A stretch of 64,000 nt of DNA from Opitutales bacterium (GCA_028280845.1 JANQKZ010000031.1:120409-184408), one strand, 5' to 3'. Counted from the stretch's first letter, positions 8,843 through 18,454 are shown. Made by a program: numbers and translations. The notes: generated by a model not told the origin, from the letters alone.

Positions 8843-10306
8843 CTAGGATCCATCGGTAGGACCGACATCCCATTCGCCCGCCCGGGGCCGTAAAACTTTA
8901 TCGTAATCCTGACGGACTTCCAGACGTCCGCCCGTTGTTCTGGCCCAACGGGTGGGGATGAAGGGCTTCAATTTCTGCCGAACAAAATCAAACGCCGGAT
9001 CATCCGCAAGATTCCGAAACTCAAATGGGTCATCTGTGTAGCGATAGATCTCTTCGGTTCCATCTGGATACCGTATGTATCGATAATCTTCGTCCCGAAC
9101 GGAAGAATAATTCATTCCGTAGCTGGTAAGGGACGGCCTATGCCAGGGATGTGAAGAATCCAATACCTGCGGCAAAAAACTTACCCCATCCAACGGCTGA
9201 TGGGGAGGTTTCAGCCCACAGTATTCGATAAGGGTCGGAAACACATCAACCAGGCTCACCGTGGCTGGAACAACCGCAGGCTTCGACTCCGGGATTTTAA
9301 TAATCAATGAGATGTTTGCTGACAAGTCCCACAAGGTCGCCTTCCCCCAGCGCTCCTTTTCCGTCGTGTGAAACCCATTGTCGGAAAAGAAGACCACGAT
9401 GGTATTATCCGCATAGGGACTGGCTTCCAATGCTGCTAAGACCCGCCCCACGTTCCAATCCGTAAAGGTCGTGTTGGCGGCATAGGCATTGAGAAAGGCC
9501 TGCTTCACTTCGTCCTCCGACATGCCATCCACATGGTACCCCCTTAGTCCGTCAGTGAGGAGACGTCCAAGCTCAGGGACATCTTCCAGGTCCCCGCTCA
9601 CGGTTCCGGGGGGAAATCGAAACACTAACTCCTCATATTGCTCAAAAAAGCGCTTCGGAGCCGTGTAGGGGGAATGGGGCCGCCACAAACCATAGTAAAG
9701 GAAGAAGGGTTTGTCATGGTTCTGACTAAGAAACTCGATGGCCCCGTCGGCGTTTTTTACGTCAGGAAAGTCCGAGTCCGGGCCTTCCCAGGCTTTGATG
9801 GACCGAAAACGGCTGATGAACAAACCGGTCTTTGCTTCATCGAACGGCCCAAAGCCTCCCTTATAGACAGGGAAATTATCCCACATCCCGGCTTCCCGCT
9901 CCTCTGACAACGGGTTGTGAAGGATCTTCCCCGCACCCCAAGTGGCATATCCATTGTCTTTAAAGGTCTCCGGAATATTCCGGATTTCCATTAACAACTC
10001 CGACCGATTCCAGCCATCACTCCCATTTAAATAAGCCCCAGTGGTATGCGGATATAGACCGCTAAAAAAGGATGACCTGGAGGGATTACAAACCGGGGTA
10101 TTACATGCAGCATTCACAAAATACACCCCTTCCTGCCGCAACCGGTCAATCGCGGGGGTGTGAATCTCATCGAACCACCCTTTGGCCACACCCGGGTGCA
10201 GGTCATCGACTACAATCATGACCACATTCGGGCGATCACCTCCCATTAACAGGCAGGCAAAAGTAGATAGATAACTGACAAAAAGAAGAAGTGGTAGCGC
10301 CTTCAT
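8843..10306 (-). CDS. Secreted sulfatase (type I, iduronate-2-sulfatase-like)
   Basis: A 487-residue type I sulfatase with a signal peptide (MKALPLLLFVSYLSTFACLL). Metal-binding Asp residues are in 'NVVMIVVDDLHPG' (D34, D35). The modification motif C-x-P-S-R appears as CNPSR with Cys73, to be converted to formylglycine by a sulfatase-maturating enzyme that is not in this window. 'FFSDNGFHTTEKERWGKATLWD' supplies the second metal-site Asp-Asn, His and Lys. The order of motifs and the C-terminal 'YRYIRYPDGTEEIY' resemble iduronate-2-sulfatase-like enzymes of marine Verrucomicrobiota and Planctomycetes, which remove sulfate from algal polysaccharides. The exact substrate cannot be read from sequence. 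Confidence 0.93.
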   Translation of the reverse strand: MKALPLLLFVSYLSTFACLLMGGDRPNVVMIVVDDLHPGVAKGWFDEIHTPAIDRLRQEGVYFVNAACNTPVCNPSRSSFFSGLYPHTTGAYLNGSDGWNRSELLMEIRNIPETFKDNGYATWGAGKILHNPLSEEREAGMWDNFPVYKGGFGPFDEAKTGLFISRFRSIKAWEGPDSDFPDVKNADGAIEFLSQNHDKPFFLYYGLWRPHSPYTAPKRFFEQYEELVFRFPPGTVSGDLEDVPELGRLLTDGLRGYHVDGMSEDEVKQAFLNAYAANTTFTDWNVGRVLAALEASPYADNTIVVFFSDNGFHTTEKERWGKATLWDLSANISLIIKIPESKPAVVPATVSLVDVFPTLIEYCGLKPPHQPLDGVSFLPQVLDSSHPWHRPSLTSYGMNYSSVRDEDYRYIRYPDGTEEIYRYTDDPFEFRNLADDPAFDFVRQKLKPFIPTRWARTTGGRLEVRQDYDKVLRPRAGEWDVGPTDGS

Positions 10307-10588
10307 AATAAGAAAAAAGCAGGAGTATATCAGTTTGCTTCCATTCGCCCCAATTGACCAACTTCATCCCACTTTCCCGTCAACGCCTTGTGGAATCAAT
10401 CGCCCTCAGCCGCTTCCCTCTCGCAAGGCCTCTGCCTCCTGTACCGAAAACTTCAATACAATGAAACAAACAGGTCACTGGAAAGTGATAGTTCTCTTAA
10501 GCGATTAGGAAAGCTTTGCCATCACATTAACAAGTGCATACAAAGACATAGTCAAAACCCCTGACTTGCGACTGATCCCACGAACTGA
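10307..10588. other. Intergenic region without recognised features
   Basis: The 282 bp between the divergently transcribed sulfatase and the small membrane protein gene hold no tRNA, repeat or strong hairpin that I can find. It presumably contains two promoters facing away from each other. Confidence 0.4.
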
Positions 10589-10942
10589 ATGAAACCGCAA
10601 TGTCTCTGCCAATATACAAGGGTGTTTATCATAAGTAGCGCCCAGGCACTCCTTATGGGTTGGCTGATCCAATCCCTCATCGTTTCCCTTTTCCTTTTTC
10701 CGATCTTTTTACTCGGAGGGGGGCTCTACTGCTTCAGGTTGAACCGGCGGTTTGACAAAAACATCCAACCCGGCCCGGTTCGCCTATCCGGATTCCACAC
10801 ACCCGCCCTCAGAACTGAGTCCTGGGCCGGAGTCATCCCTTCCAGTGTGCTGGAGAACGGGCAGCCCATAGCCATCGTCCACGACCTGGAAAAAACGCTG
10901 GTCACAGTCAGACGAACCCGGAAACGCCGCAGGGCCGCCTAA
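10589..10942 (+). CDS. Small hypothetical membrane protein
   Basis: A 117-residue open frame. Residues about 10-45 form a hydrophobic stretch (e.g. GWLIQSLIVSLFLFPIFLLGGGLY) that would give one long or two short membrane segments. They are followed by a basic, soluble tail ending in TRKRRRAA. I recognise no family. The start could also be an internal ATG at 10655. It is a lone gene, converging with the SnoaL-like gene 5 bp beyond its stop; no recognisable Shine-Dalgarno was found, so it may be spurious. Confidence 0.42.
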   Translation: MKPQCLCQYTRVFIISSAQALLMGWLIQSLIVSLFLFPIFLLGGGLYCFRLNRRFDKNIQPGPVRLSGFHTPALRTESWAGVIPSSVLENGQPIAIVHDLEKTLVTVRRTRKRRRAA

Positions 10943-10947
10943 GGTCA

Positions 10948-11334
10948 TCACCCAACGAGTTTTCCCATTAGCCAATGGGTCTTCCATTGGCCCTCTACCT
11001 TTCTCGCCATCCATATCGCCTGCCCCGGATGAGTATGAGCCGCTTTCCCCAAGGGATTAAAGGTCACCCGCCAGGATTCATGGATCACGGCATGATCACC
11101 CAGCACCTCGTAGTCGAATTCGTAGTCTGAGATCTGAGGAGCATTCAGTTCAAAGGTCTGCCTGAAATATTGGCGAAGTTTACGATGACCTTTCACGCGG
11201 GCCGGACCAATCGGAGGAGAATTCACCGCATCCTCGGTGTAGGCGTTCACCACCTCATCGACTTTGCCCGCATTGAAGGCATCCAGGTAGTCGTAAACTA
11301 CCTTTTCCAGCTCCGGATCGTTGGATCTAGCCAT
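10948..11334 (-). CDS. SnoaL/NTF2-like fold protein
   Basis: A 128-residue small protein with the SnoaL/DUF4440-type pattern. The N-terminal helix is 'VVYDYLDAFNAGKVDEVVNAYTEDAV', followed by 'GHRKLRQYFRQTF'. The beta strands are 'YEFDYEVLGDHAVIHESWRVTF' and 'GQAIWMARKVEGQWKTHWLMG'. This cone-shaped alpha+beta fold binds small ligands or serves as an isomerase, cyclase or epoxide hydrolase; the particular activity cannot be predicted here. It is a complete single-domain protein, cytoplasmic (no signal peptide), and the start MARSNDPELE fits the family. Confidence 0.82.
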   Translation of the reverse strand: MARSNDPELEKVVYDYLDAFNAGKVDEVVNAYTEDAVNSPPIGPARVKGHRKLRQYFRQTFELNAPQISDYEFDYEVLGDHAVIHESWRVTFNPLGKAAHTHPGQAIWMARKVEGQWKTHWLMGKLVG

Positions 11335-11389
11335 ACCAAATTCATAAGGTCTAATGGCGTCATTTCAACTGTCCGCCACGACTTAGAAC

Positions 11390-14300
11390 TTACGGCTTCG
11401 TCGTTTTCCGCAATTGCATATGCAGTTCATCATGATCAGCAAATTGATCCCACCCGAGCTGGCGGTAGAGCTCAATTCGCTCCTTGAGCAACGAGGCGTC
11501 ATAAGGGTCATCCTTTAATTGTTCATTGATCGCTTCGATGGCGAGGGCGTGAAGCCCCTGTTTTTCAAGGGCAGCCTGGGACAGGCGCTGGGTGGCCGCC
11601 TCATCAGGCGAACCAAAATGCTCGGCTTTCGCGAGGGTCTCGCGGGATTCCCGAAACCGTCCATCCTGCAGATAGAGTTCAGATTCGAGAAGATAGCTGT
11701 CCATCAGGAGTGCCTGCTTTTCTTTCATCTCTTTTTCGGTTTTCAGGAAAGCTTTCAGCGCTTTCTCTTCCTCTGCCTCAGGCTTAACCGCGGTGGCAAA
11801 GAAGAGGGCAACGGCAGCTTCGTCCAGGACCAGGCGAGCCTGTAGGATTTGGGCAAGGACCGTTTCGAGATCTACCGGTTCCAGCGGTTCGACCGACTCG
11901 TCGTCAGAATCAGGCTCTGCAGCTGCTTCCCCGTCCTCCGTTTTTTCCTCATCTTCTTCAGAGGCCTCTCGCTCCAGGAGCAAGCCAGAATGTGTGGCCT
12001 GGAAGCGGGCCTGAGTTAGCAAGACCTCTGCATCGTCCGCATGCTCCGTCACAAGGGATTCCAGGACCTCCGATCCTGCTCGCTGCTCGACCGGGTCCGA
12101 CGAATTCAACCGGCTTTCAACGAACTTCAGTTGGGTTTCCAGGAGAGCATCTTCCAGTTTCTCTTGGGGAGACCGTTCATCTTCCGCCTTGATAGTTGGT
12201 TTCTTTTTTTCGTCCTCTTCCGTTGCTTCCCCCAAAATAAGAACCACGGGAAGGGAACGTAGCGTGGAGTCGTCCTGTTTCATTTCCAACTCTCCCTGGA
12301 AATAGGACGGAGCAGGTTTGACCTCATGCAATGCTTCCAGCGAGTCAGCTGAAATCAGGAGGTCATACTCCCGGTCAGCGAGCAGATTGACTTCGCCTTT
12401 GGGTCCTCCCAGGAAAAAATCGCGATGATCTTCAAAAACTTGCAAGGCGACAGGCCCTACCGACGTTTCCAGTTGAATCGGGAGGGTATCCAACGCCTCG
12501 AGGTTCGCCTCTTCCTTGGCGTAGAGAAACAGGAGAAAGGTGCTCTTTCCTTTGGGTAAATTGAGGTCGTCGCGAATCCCTCGGGCGAGCACTTTCCCCG
12601 ACTCGTGCCGGGCAAGAAAGATGACCCAGGATAGCCCTTGCGAGATATCGACTCCCGGAACTATCGACACTTCAGCTTTGGAAGCCTCTTCGAGCTCGAT
12701 CGAATAGGACAGCTTCAGACCATAGATGTTTCGGGCCTCCGGTCGCTCCCTGTTTGCCGGAAACAGGGAGCGTTCATCCGGGATGAACAACTCTGCTTCC
12801 TCCGGCAACAGGCGATGGTGGGCAGTATTAATAGCAGCTTTGATCGAGCCTGAGAAATCCTGTCCAGGTGAGGTCAATTGGAAGGAGGCGCGCGTATCCC
12901 CCTGAGCCAGGAAGGGAGGTGAGCCCCGAACCACGAAACCACTGGTCTTGGCCTGCACCCGAAGGGTGGTCGGGTTGTTACGGCTGAATCGCGTCTGGTT
13001 AAAGACCACCTCCACCGTCGATCCGGGAATGACTGGGAGGACGAAGCTGTCCTCTCCATCGGGCTCCAAGGTAAAATACGAGCGCCCTACCGCATCATCT
13101 ACCCGGCTTGGGGACAGGGTCTGGATGTAGTAGCTCGCCGCATTCGGGTCGTCATCGGTCCGCTCCACATGCAGGTGGAGATTCTGTTGATCTGCGGGGA
13201 TCTCAAAAAAGTGACGGACAAGGGACTGGCTTTTCAGGACGACATCAAAGGTATGTCCTTCCCCTGCCACAAGCGGAAGGCCTCGCACCAGGGTTACGGG
13301 AATCCGGAACAAAGGACCGGCCTCAGGGAATCGCAGGGAAACCCCTTCAATCCAGGCAAAATGCGTTTCCGAAACGCCAAGCTCTCCAGGGTCATGGATG
13401 ACCGGTGTAAACCCTTCTCCAGATCCGGAAAGGGGCAAAACCGCAGGTAGACGAATCCAGTCTGCATCCGTCCGCAATTCGATCTCTTCGAAGAAACCAA
13501 CCTTGGCTTCAGGAGAAATCCCGTCGGGGAAGACCGGCCTCACCGTGATAAAAAACTGATTTTCAAGAATGGGCTCATTCCCCCGGATATAAATGCCTTC
13601 TCCATCCTCAAAGGTATTCCCTTCCACCCGAATGTTGTAGTGATACTGAAAAGAGGGTTGCTGGCTGTAGGACTTCAGACGGTCCCAGGCGGCAGAGGTC
13701 TGAATCAACCCCGCACCTTGGCTCCATGGTTCCAGCTCGGCTTGAGGTTGGGCCGAATTCATGAGTGCCGAGCGAATCAGATAGGGATTCACCGGAGTGT
13801 TGGTCGCTTTTGCAGCGCTCACGAGCAGGGACACCACCCCTGCAGCCGAAGGAGCAGACATGGACGTGCCATGATAGCGGTCCTGTCCCTGCAACTCGTC
13901 AATCGCGACCGAAGCGATGGCCCCCCCCGGAGCGATGATGTCGGGTCCGAGGTCGCCATCCTTCCCCGGTCCAGTTGAGCTGAAGCTATACATGCGGTTC
14001 TCCTTCTCATCGACATACGCATACACGTATTTGGCCATGTCCGTGCTGAACCAGGCGCCAACCCCGATAATGGGCGAAGACTCACCGCCTGGAGATCCAA
14101 GAGTCGACAGGGCCGGGCCGTTGTTTCCAGCTGACGCAACGATTGGAATATTGTAGTCGAGGGTAAAATCCCCGAAGAGCCTGGCATAGAGCTCTCCGCC
14201 ATCCATCCGACGAGATCCCCCTCCCCAGCTCAAGTTAATGACATCGACCCCATAAGCTGCCGCCTGGGCCAGGGCCCGCGTTTCGGCAAACAAGTTAGAA

Positions 14301-15280
14301 CTCCCTTGCGTCCGGATATCGCCGATTTTGATAGATAAGATCTGCGCCCCCGGCGCGATGCCATTCCGGGAAGGTTCATCTGGCCGATGGCCAGCAGCAA
14401 TAGATGCGACATGGGTGCCATGTGACCCGGAAACCGTGACCAGCGAAAGCGTTCTGCCTTCCTCGTAAACCTGAACCGCGAAGGTACTGGATACCGTATC
14501 ATCGAAACGCCCATATTCACCGGCGATTCCAAAGGGGCGAAGGACAGTTTCCTCAACGAGATCCCCATCTGCGTCGGTATCAACCAGGACTCTATAATGG
14601 GCGCCATCAAACCAAAGCACACAATCAAAAACGAAATTGGCGGCATCATCGCGGTAAGACTCCTGCAGATCCTCCAGGAGCCGCTCCTTCGCGACTAGAT
14701 TCTGCTGAGCCAGCGTCCACTCGTTCTCCGGTCTATCTTCAAAATCAAAATCTCCCGCAGCCTCGGCCGCCTCGCGTTCCAACTGCTGTTCCCGCTTGAG
14801 CTGCGTTAACCGCGCTTCCCAAGCGGCCTGTCGATGATCCCGTATGCGATTCAACACCCTTCGATTGAAGAGCGCGTCCGCCCGTTTTACACCCAGACGA
14901 ATCTTTCCGTCAGCGGGATTCAACTCAGGCAGGGTAAGCTCACGGCCAGTGAGCCCGATCAGGCCGTTATCCGAGGGCCAATCTTCCACCCGGTTCATGT
15001 CGACATCTCCGCTGCCGCTTGCATCGATCACATCCAGGACCTTTCGCTCTCCCGTGGTCGTGGTCTGTAAATCCAGGGCCGCCGGGTCCACTCCGGAATC
15101 AAAAACGGCTATCACCGTGTTTCTCCCATCCCAACTTGGATGGTCTTGAATAAACTGAAGCGCGCCTGTCTCTCGTTTCGGAATAAAGGTTTCGCGGATC
15201 GTAATGACATCACTTTGAGCAAAGAGAAAGGACCCCGCACCCGTCGCGACGATGCAGAGAATGTGGATTGAGCGGGTCAT
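11390..15280 (-). CDS. Giant secreted subtilisin-family peptidase (tripeptidyl-peptidase-II-like)
   Basis: About 1296 residues from the chosen start, which begins MTRSIHILCIVATGAGSFLFAQ, a signal peptide; an upstream in-frame ATG at 15352 would bury it. The S8 triad is complete: Asp61 in 'VIAVFDSGVDP', His287 in 'SGSHGTHVAS' and Ser473 in 'GTSMSAPSAAG', with oxyanion Asn386 in 'SAGNNGPA'. An insertion of about 200 residues between Asp and His, including 'ERKVLDVIDASGSGDVD', is the hallmark of tripeptidyl-peptidase II. Large beta-rich domains follow, then an acidic linker (EEDEEKTEDGEAAAE) and TPR-like helices to the C-terminus. Eukaryotic TPPII is cytosolic; the signal peptide implies periplasmic or extracellular action here. 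Probably monocistronic. Confidence 0.9.
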   Translation of the reverse strand: MTRSIHILCIVATGAGSFLFAQSDVITIRETFIPKRETGALQFIQDHPSWDGRNTVIAVFDSGVDPAALDLQTTTTGERKVLDVIDASGSGDVDMNRVEDWPSDNGLIGLTGRELTLPELNPADGKIRLGVKRADALFNRRVLNRIRDHRQAAWEARLTQLKREQQLEREAAEAAGDFDFEDRPENEWTLAQQNLVAKERLLEDLQESYRDDAANFVFDCVLWFDGAHYRVLVDTDADGDLVEETVLRPFGIAGEYGRFDDTVSSTFAVQVYEEGRTLSLVTVSGSHGTHVASIAAGHRPDEPSRNGIAPGAQILSIKIGDIRTQGSSNLFAETRALAQAAAYGVDVINLSWGGGSRRMDGGELYARLFGDFTLDYNIPIVASAGNNGPALSTLGSPGGESSPIIGVGAWFSTDMAKYVYAYVDEKENRMYSFSSTGPGKDGDLGPDIIAPGGAIASVAIDELQGQDRYHGTSMSAPSAAGVVSLLVSAAKATNTPVNPYLIRSALMNSAQPQAELEPWSQGAGLIQTSAAWDRLKSYSQQPSFQYHYNIRVEGNTFEDGEGIYIRGNEPILENQFFITVRPVFPDGISPEAKVGFFEEIELRTDADWIRLPAVLPLSGSGEGFTPVIHDPGELGVSETHFAWIEGVSLRFPEAGPLFRIPVTLVRGLPLVAGEGHTFDVVLKSQSLVRHFFEIPADQQNLHLHVERTDDDPNAASYYIQTLSPSRVDDAVGRSYFTLEPDGEDSFVLPVIPGSTVEVVFNQTRFSRNNPTTLRVQAKTSGFVVRGSPPFLAQGDTRASFQLTSPGQDFSGSIKAAINTAHHRLLPEEAELFIPDERSLFPANRERPEARNIYGLKLSYSIELEEASKAEVSIVPGVDISQGLSWVIFLARHESGKVLARGIRDDLNLPKGKSTFLLFLYAKEEANLEALDTLPIQLETSVGPVALQVFEDHRDFFLGGPKGEVNLLADREYDLLISADSLEALHEVKPAPSYFQGELEMKQDDSTLRSLPVVLILGEATEEDEKKKPTIKAEDERSPQEKLEDALLETQLKFVESRLNSSDPVEQRAGSEVLESLVTEHADDAEVLLTQARFQATHSGLLLEREASEEDEEKTEDGEAAAEPDSDDESVEPLEPVDLETVLAQILQARLVLDEAAVALFFATAVKPEAEEEKALKAFLKTEKEMKEKQALLMDSYLLESELYLQDGRFRESRETLAKAEHFGSPDEAATQRLSQAALEKQGLHALAIEAINEQLKDDPYDASLLKERIELYRQLGWDQFADHDELHMQLRKTTKP

Positions 15281-15529
15281 AATGGCAAAGTTCATAGCAA
15301 GTCTAGGTTCGGTCTGATCTGGTGAATAAGCCCAGGAAAGGAGCAGACACAAAACAAAAGCGTATTTTATCGGTCTGTTAGTTTAATGAAATAGGGCCTC
15401 CACGCCTCTGGATTTCTCTTACTCCGAAGCCAGAGCGCTTCGACAAACCTGTAATCTGTTTCAAGTGAGTCTGGTACCCGTCGCCGCTTTTCGAGCTTTG
15501 ACGGTGCACTCCATTTTCTAGCCAAACGA
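15281..15529. other. Leader region between subtilase gene and tRNA-Thr tail
   Basis: This stretch carries the probable promoter of the subtilase gene (minus strand). An apparent reading frame of 111 codons that crosses it is the translated antisense of the tRNA-Thr gene and not a gene. I find no other feature. Confidence 0.35.
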
Positions 15530-15558
15530 CTTGTCTCGCCGGAGCCTTGGCGTAGGCG
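15530..15558 (-). repeat. Dispersed repeat downstream of tRNA-Thr
   Basis: On the minus strand this reads CGCCTACGCCAAGGCTCC followed by GGCGAGACAAG. It closely matches the copy at 6220-6246 downstream of tRNA-Lys, with the same orientation relative to its tRNA. Confidence 0.55.
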
Positions 15559-15578
15559 GAAGCCCTGGAGAAAATGGA

Positions 15579-15654
15579 TGGAGCCACTTGTCAGATTCGA
15601 ACTGACGACCTGCTGTTTACAAGACAGCTGCTCTACCAACTGAGCTAAAGTGGC
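15579..15654 (-). tRNA. tRNA-Thr (anticodon TGT)
   Basis: On the minus strand a full cloverleaf is visible with acceptor GCCACTT/AAGTGGC and D arm GCTCAGTTGGTAGAGC. The anticodon stem GCTGT/ACAGC encloses the loop CTTGTAA, which gives anticodon TGT. The T arm contains GTTCGAATC. Discriminator T and an encoded CCA follow. It reads ACA threonine codons. Confidence 0.96.
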
Positions 15655-15733
15655 ATCGTTTTCAAAAGCAAAGTAACATGCACGCCCTTCCACCGGCAAC
15701 AAGCAAAAAATGGGCTGATCCCATCGGCTGTCT

Positions 15734-15757
15734 GGGGTCTGGCATCTGAAATCTGAC
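15734..15757 (-). repeat. Dispersed CAGAT-rich repeat, single copy
   Basis: The reverse complement (GTCAGATTTCAGATGCCAGA, then CCCC) closely matches the copy at 25773-25796. It lies in the gap between tRNA-Thr and the vWA gene. Confidence 0.5.
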
Positions 15758-15873
15758 GGCGTTTTTAAAAATGCTGCCCTGACATTTCCCTGACAAAAGC
15801 TTTACGGCCCTGAGACAACTCATTGTCCGGTTCCTGTTAGGGTGCATGGCATCACCTTTAATTCAAACACGCC

Positions 15874-17115
15874 ATGCAATCGAACCATATTACCATCGTA
15901 GTCTTAGCACTCCTCACGCTGGGAATCACCCTGGCCGTTTCCATGAACCGGGAAGCCCCTGTTATATCCGCCGAAAAACCAGTGTCCATCTACCCCATGG
16001 CGGATCCTGCCGAACCGATAGAACAGCCGACCATCCTGCACCCTGCCATCGAGGTTGTCTTTGCCCTGGACACGACCGGATCGATGGGAGGGCTCATTTC
16101 CGGAGCAAAGCAAAAGATCTGGGCCATCATCAATGACCTGAAACAAGGACAACCCGAGCCTCACCTGAAAATTGGATTAGTCGCTTACCGGGACCGGGGC
16201 GACGCCTATGTGACTCGGCTAAGCCCCCTGTCAGACGACATTGATTCTGTCTACGGAGACCTCATGGGCTTTCAGGCAGCCGGTGGGGGCGACACCCCGG
16301 AATCTGTCAACCAGGCCTTATATGAGGCAGTGACCCGCTTCCAGTGGAGCGATAATCCGGATACCTTGCGGGTGGTCTTCCTCGTGGGAGATGCCCCACC
16401 TCAAATGGGTTACCAAGATGATGTGAAATTTACCGAGACCTGCCGCATTGCTCAGCAGAAAGACATTATTATTAACACCATCCAATGTGGAGATTATCAG
16501 GAGACGGCAGGAATCTGGAAGCATATCGCTCACCTCTCCTCTGGAGGGTATGCCGCGATTCGGCAAAATGGGGGAATGGTCATCGCCTCTACTCCTATGG
16601 ATGACCGAATCGACCGGTTGAACCGTGAAATCAACGAAACCATCATTCCTTACGGGGACCGTGAAGAACGGGATATGGCCAGAGCCAAACAGAGCATGGC
16701 CGGGTCTATCGTTGGGTTCGCTGCCGCAGAACGTAGCACCTATCTGAGTGCATCTGAACCCGCGGCAGCCATCACCGGCCGGGAAGACCTCGTGGCCGAG
16801 GTAGCCAACGCCAGAGTCGATCTCGAAAAACTCGATACAGATAAGCTTCCGGAAGAGATGCGAGAAATGGAAGCAGCGGCCCAGGTCGCCTATGTCGAAG
16901 ACAGGATAGCTCAGCGCCAACGCCTTCAAGCTGAACTGGGCGAAGAGCTGAAGAAACGCGAATCCTACCTCAAAGAGAAGGCCTCCAAAGACAATGTCCC
17001 CGCAGATGCTTTCGACGTCCAGGTTCGGGACATGCTCTACGAGCAGGCCGCCTCAAAGGCGATCCGCTTCGAAACCGCTGAAGATCCCGGAACAGCTACT
17101 GAAGGTGAAGAATAA
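15874..17115 (+). CDS. Membrane-anchored or exported von Willebrand factor A domain protein
   Basis: A 413-residue protein with an N-terminal signal or anchor segment (ITIVVLALLTLGITLAVSM). The vWA domain spans about residues 60-270. It has a MIDAS motif in 'FALDTTGSMGGLISGAK' (D-x-T-G-S form), the conserved Thr in 'GGGDTPESVNQAL' and the Asp in 'VVFLVGDAPPQM', so metal-dependent ligand binding is likely intact. The C-terminal ~130 residues are charged and helical, with coiled-coil character (EKLDTDKLPEEMREMEAAAQ). Proteins with this 'DTTGSM...GGDTPE' layout occur widely in PVC bacteria, but their ligand is not known. It is a single-gene unit ended by the strong terminator at 17235. Confidence 0.85.
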   Translation: MQSNHITIVVLALLTLGITLAVSMNREAPVISAEKPVSIYPMADPAEPIEQPTILHPAIEVVFALDTTGSMGGLISGAKQKIWAIINDLKQGQPEPHLKIGLVAYRDRGDAYVTRLSPLSDDIDSVYGDLMGFQAAGGGDTPESVNQALYEAVTRFQWSDNPDTLRVVFLVGDAPPQMGYQDDVKFTETCRIAQQKDIIINTIQCGDYQETAGIWKHIAHLSSGGYAAIRQNGGMVIASTPMDDRIDRLNREINETIIPYGDREERDMARAKQSMAGSIVGFAAAERSTYLSASEPAAAITGREDLVAEVANARVDLEKLDTDKLPEEMREMEAAAQVAYVEDRIAQRQRLQAELGEELKKRESYLKEKASKDNVPADAFDVQVRDMLYEQAASKAIRFETAEDPGTATEGEE

Positions 17116-17234
17116 AACCCGTATCCAACATCAGAAAACGAAATCTCACAGTAGTCAGTTCCAGGCAGGGCGAGCCGTCCGATCTGCCGTTAATATATAG
17201 GACCTTTTCCAAAAGCAGTAGACAATCGTAATTG

Positions 17235-17269
17235 AGGCCCCGGGCGTTCATGTCCGGGGCCTTTTTTTC
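17235..17269 (+). terminator. Strong intrinsic terminator (bidirectional)
   Basis: AGGCCCCGG and CCGGGGCCT form a perfect 9-bp GC-rich stem around a 10-base loop, followed by seven T. It ends the vWA gene and lies 6 bp from the stop of the convergent DUF1566 gene, so it may serve both. Confidence 0.88.
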
Positions 17270-17275
17270 TTACGC

Positions 17276-18454
17276 TTAATCCGCGTCTCTCACCAATCGC
17301 ACGTAATTGAGGATACGAACATCGTCGCCTTGTGGACCATGTCCCTGTTGCCATCGACGATCGTGCGGGTTGCCGGATTTGGGGTCGCTCCGTTGGGCCC
17401 CCGCTCCATGAACATTGATCAGGCGCCTATCAGGGGAGCCCCGGTATGCAAAATAGCCAAATGATTGCCCAAAGCACACATAGACTGCCTGAGCTCCCGT
17501 CTGGAACGGGTTTTCCAGGTGCGTAGTACTCGACCAGTAATAGGACTCCACCTCGGTGACCTCAAAAAGAGGATCTATGGCAGGACCGCGCCAGGCATCA
17601 TCCCGGGCATCGGGAGCTCTCGAATAATCTACGATGCTTTGAAGCTCCTTCGCGTTGGGGAGCCGCCAATCCGAATACCCTGCATGGGTAGAACCTTCCG
17701 CGTACTCCAGGGCATCCCGCCAATTCATCCCTTTCCCTGAATCCCCTTGCATCCACATAAGGCCTGTCGCCTGGTCGGTAATAGTGGCATCCCTATTGTC
17801 CACAAAGGCATTTTGCCCGTAGGCTTCGTTTCCCCGAACCAGGAGGACCCAATTCCGTTTTCGGACCTTGGGATAGCCTTTAATTCGCCCGTCTGCAAAA
17901 TTGACCCCAAACACCGTTGGATTCCCTCCCATTGTGGTTCCTACATACTCCGTCGAAGTCCAATACTGAGAATCGATTTCACGCTCCCCTTTCGAAGAAT
18001 CCCCATAGGTAAACATAAAGGCATCCGTATCGATATATGGCTCGGAAGGGTACAGGGCCATTCCCCCGGAAAAATCGATCAGAGAGTAGAGGGCTTTTAT
18101 TGAGGGAAGCCGCCAATCGGTATAGCCCCCAACCGTCGCAGCTTCCGCCAGCCGCAAGGCCTCATTATAGGTCAATTTCCTTCCCTCAATCGGTGCATGG
18201 GTCCACATGAGTCCGGTGTGCACATCAGAAACAGTGCCATCTGCATGGTTCTCATAACTGGGTTCCAGCCCACCATATTGGGCATCCTGGCCGAAAAAGG
18301 CCTGCCCGGAGTGAGGTTCAGGAATTGCTCCCCGATCGCCATAAAATTGGGTCTGACCCGTATCCACGATGGGATAAACCAGCCGTTCGGAGGCAAGGAC
18401 ACCCGAGGCTCCAAATAGCGAAATGCCTAACCAGAAGCAGGTTCGATATTCCAT
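17276..18454 (-). CDS. Exported protein with two DUF1566 (Lcl C-terminal) domains
   Basis: About 392 residues from the start MEYRTCFWLGISLFGASGVLA, a signal peptide; the frame is open to 18562 but the extra residues precede the signal. Two copies of the DUF1566/Lcl domain are visible. The first has 'VHTGLMWTHAP' and 'GYTDWRLPSIKALYSLIDF'; the second has 'QATGLMWMQGD' and 'GYSDWRLPNAKELQSIVDY'. The repeated GY[ST]DWRLP core is the family signature. The fold is related to the C-type-lectin-like FGE-sulfatase group and is usually found on secreted or surface proteins, with function mostly unknown. Monocistronic. Confidence 0.87.
   Translation of the reverse strand: MEYRTCFWLGISLFGASGVLASERLVYPIVDTGQTQFYGDRGAIPEPHSGQAFFGQDAQYGGLEPSYENHADGTVSDVHTGLMWTHAPIEGRKLTYNEALRLAEAATVGGYTDWRLPSIKALYSLIDFSGGMALYPSEPYIDTDAFMFTYGDSSKGEREIDSQYWTSTEYVGTTMGGNPTVFGVNFADGRIKGYPKVRKRNWVLLVRGNEAYGQNAFVDNRDATITDQATGLMWMQGDSGKGMNWRDALEYAEGSTHAGYSDWRLPNAKELQSIVDYSRAPDARDDAWRGPAIDPLFEVTEVESYYWSSTTHLENPFQTGAQAVYVCFGQSFGYFAYRGSPDRRLINVHGAGAQRSDPKSGNPHDRRWQQGHGPQGDDVRILNYVRLVRDAD

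Noticed and set aside
15367..15702. Apparent 111-codon gene on the minus strand
   Set aside because: It is the translation of the tRNA-Thr gene and its tail repeat (the familiar QLVEQLSCKQQVVSSNLT type string), so it is not a protein gene.
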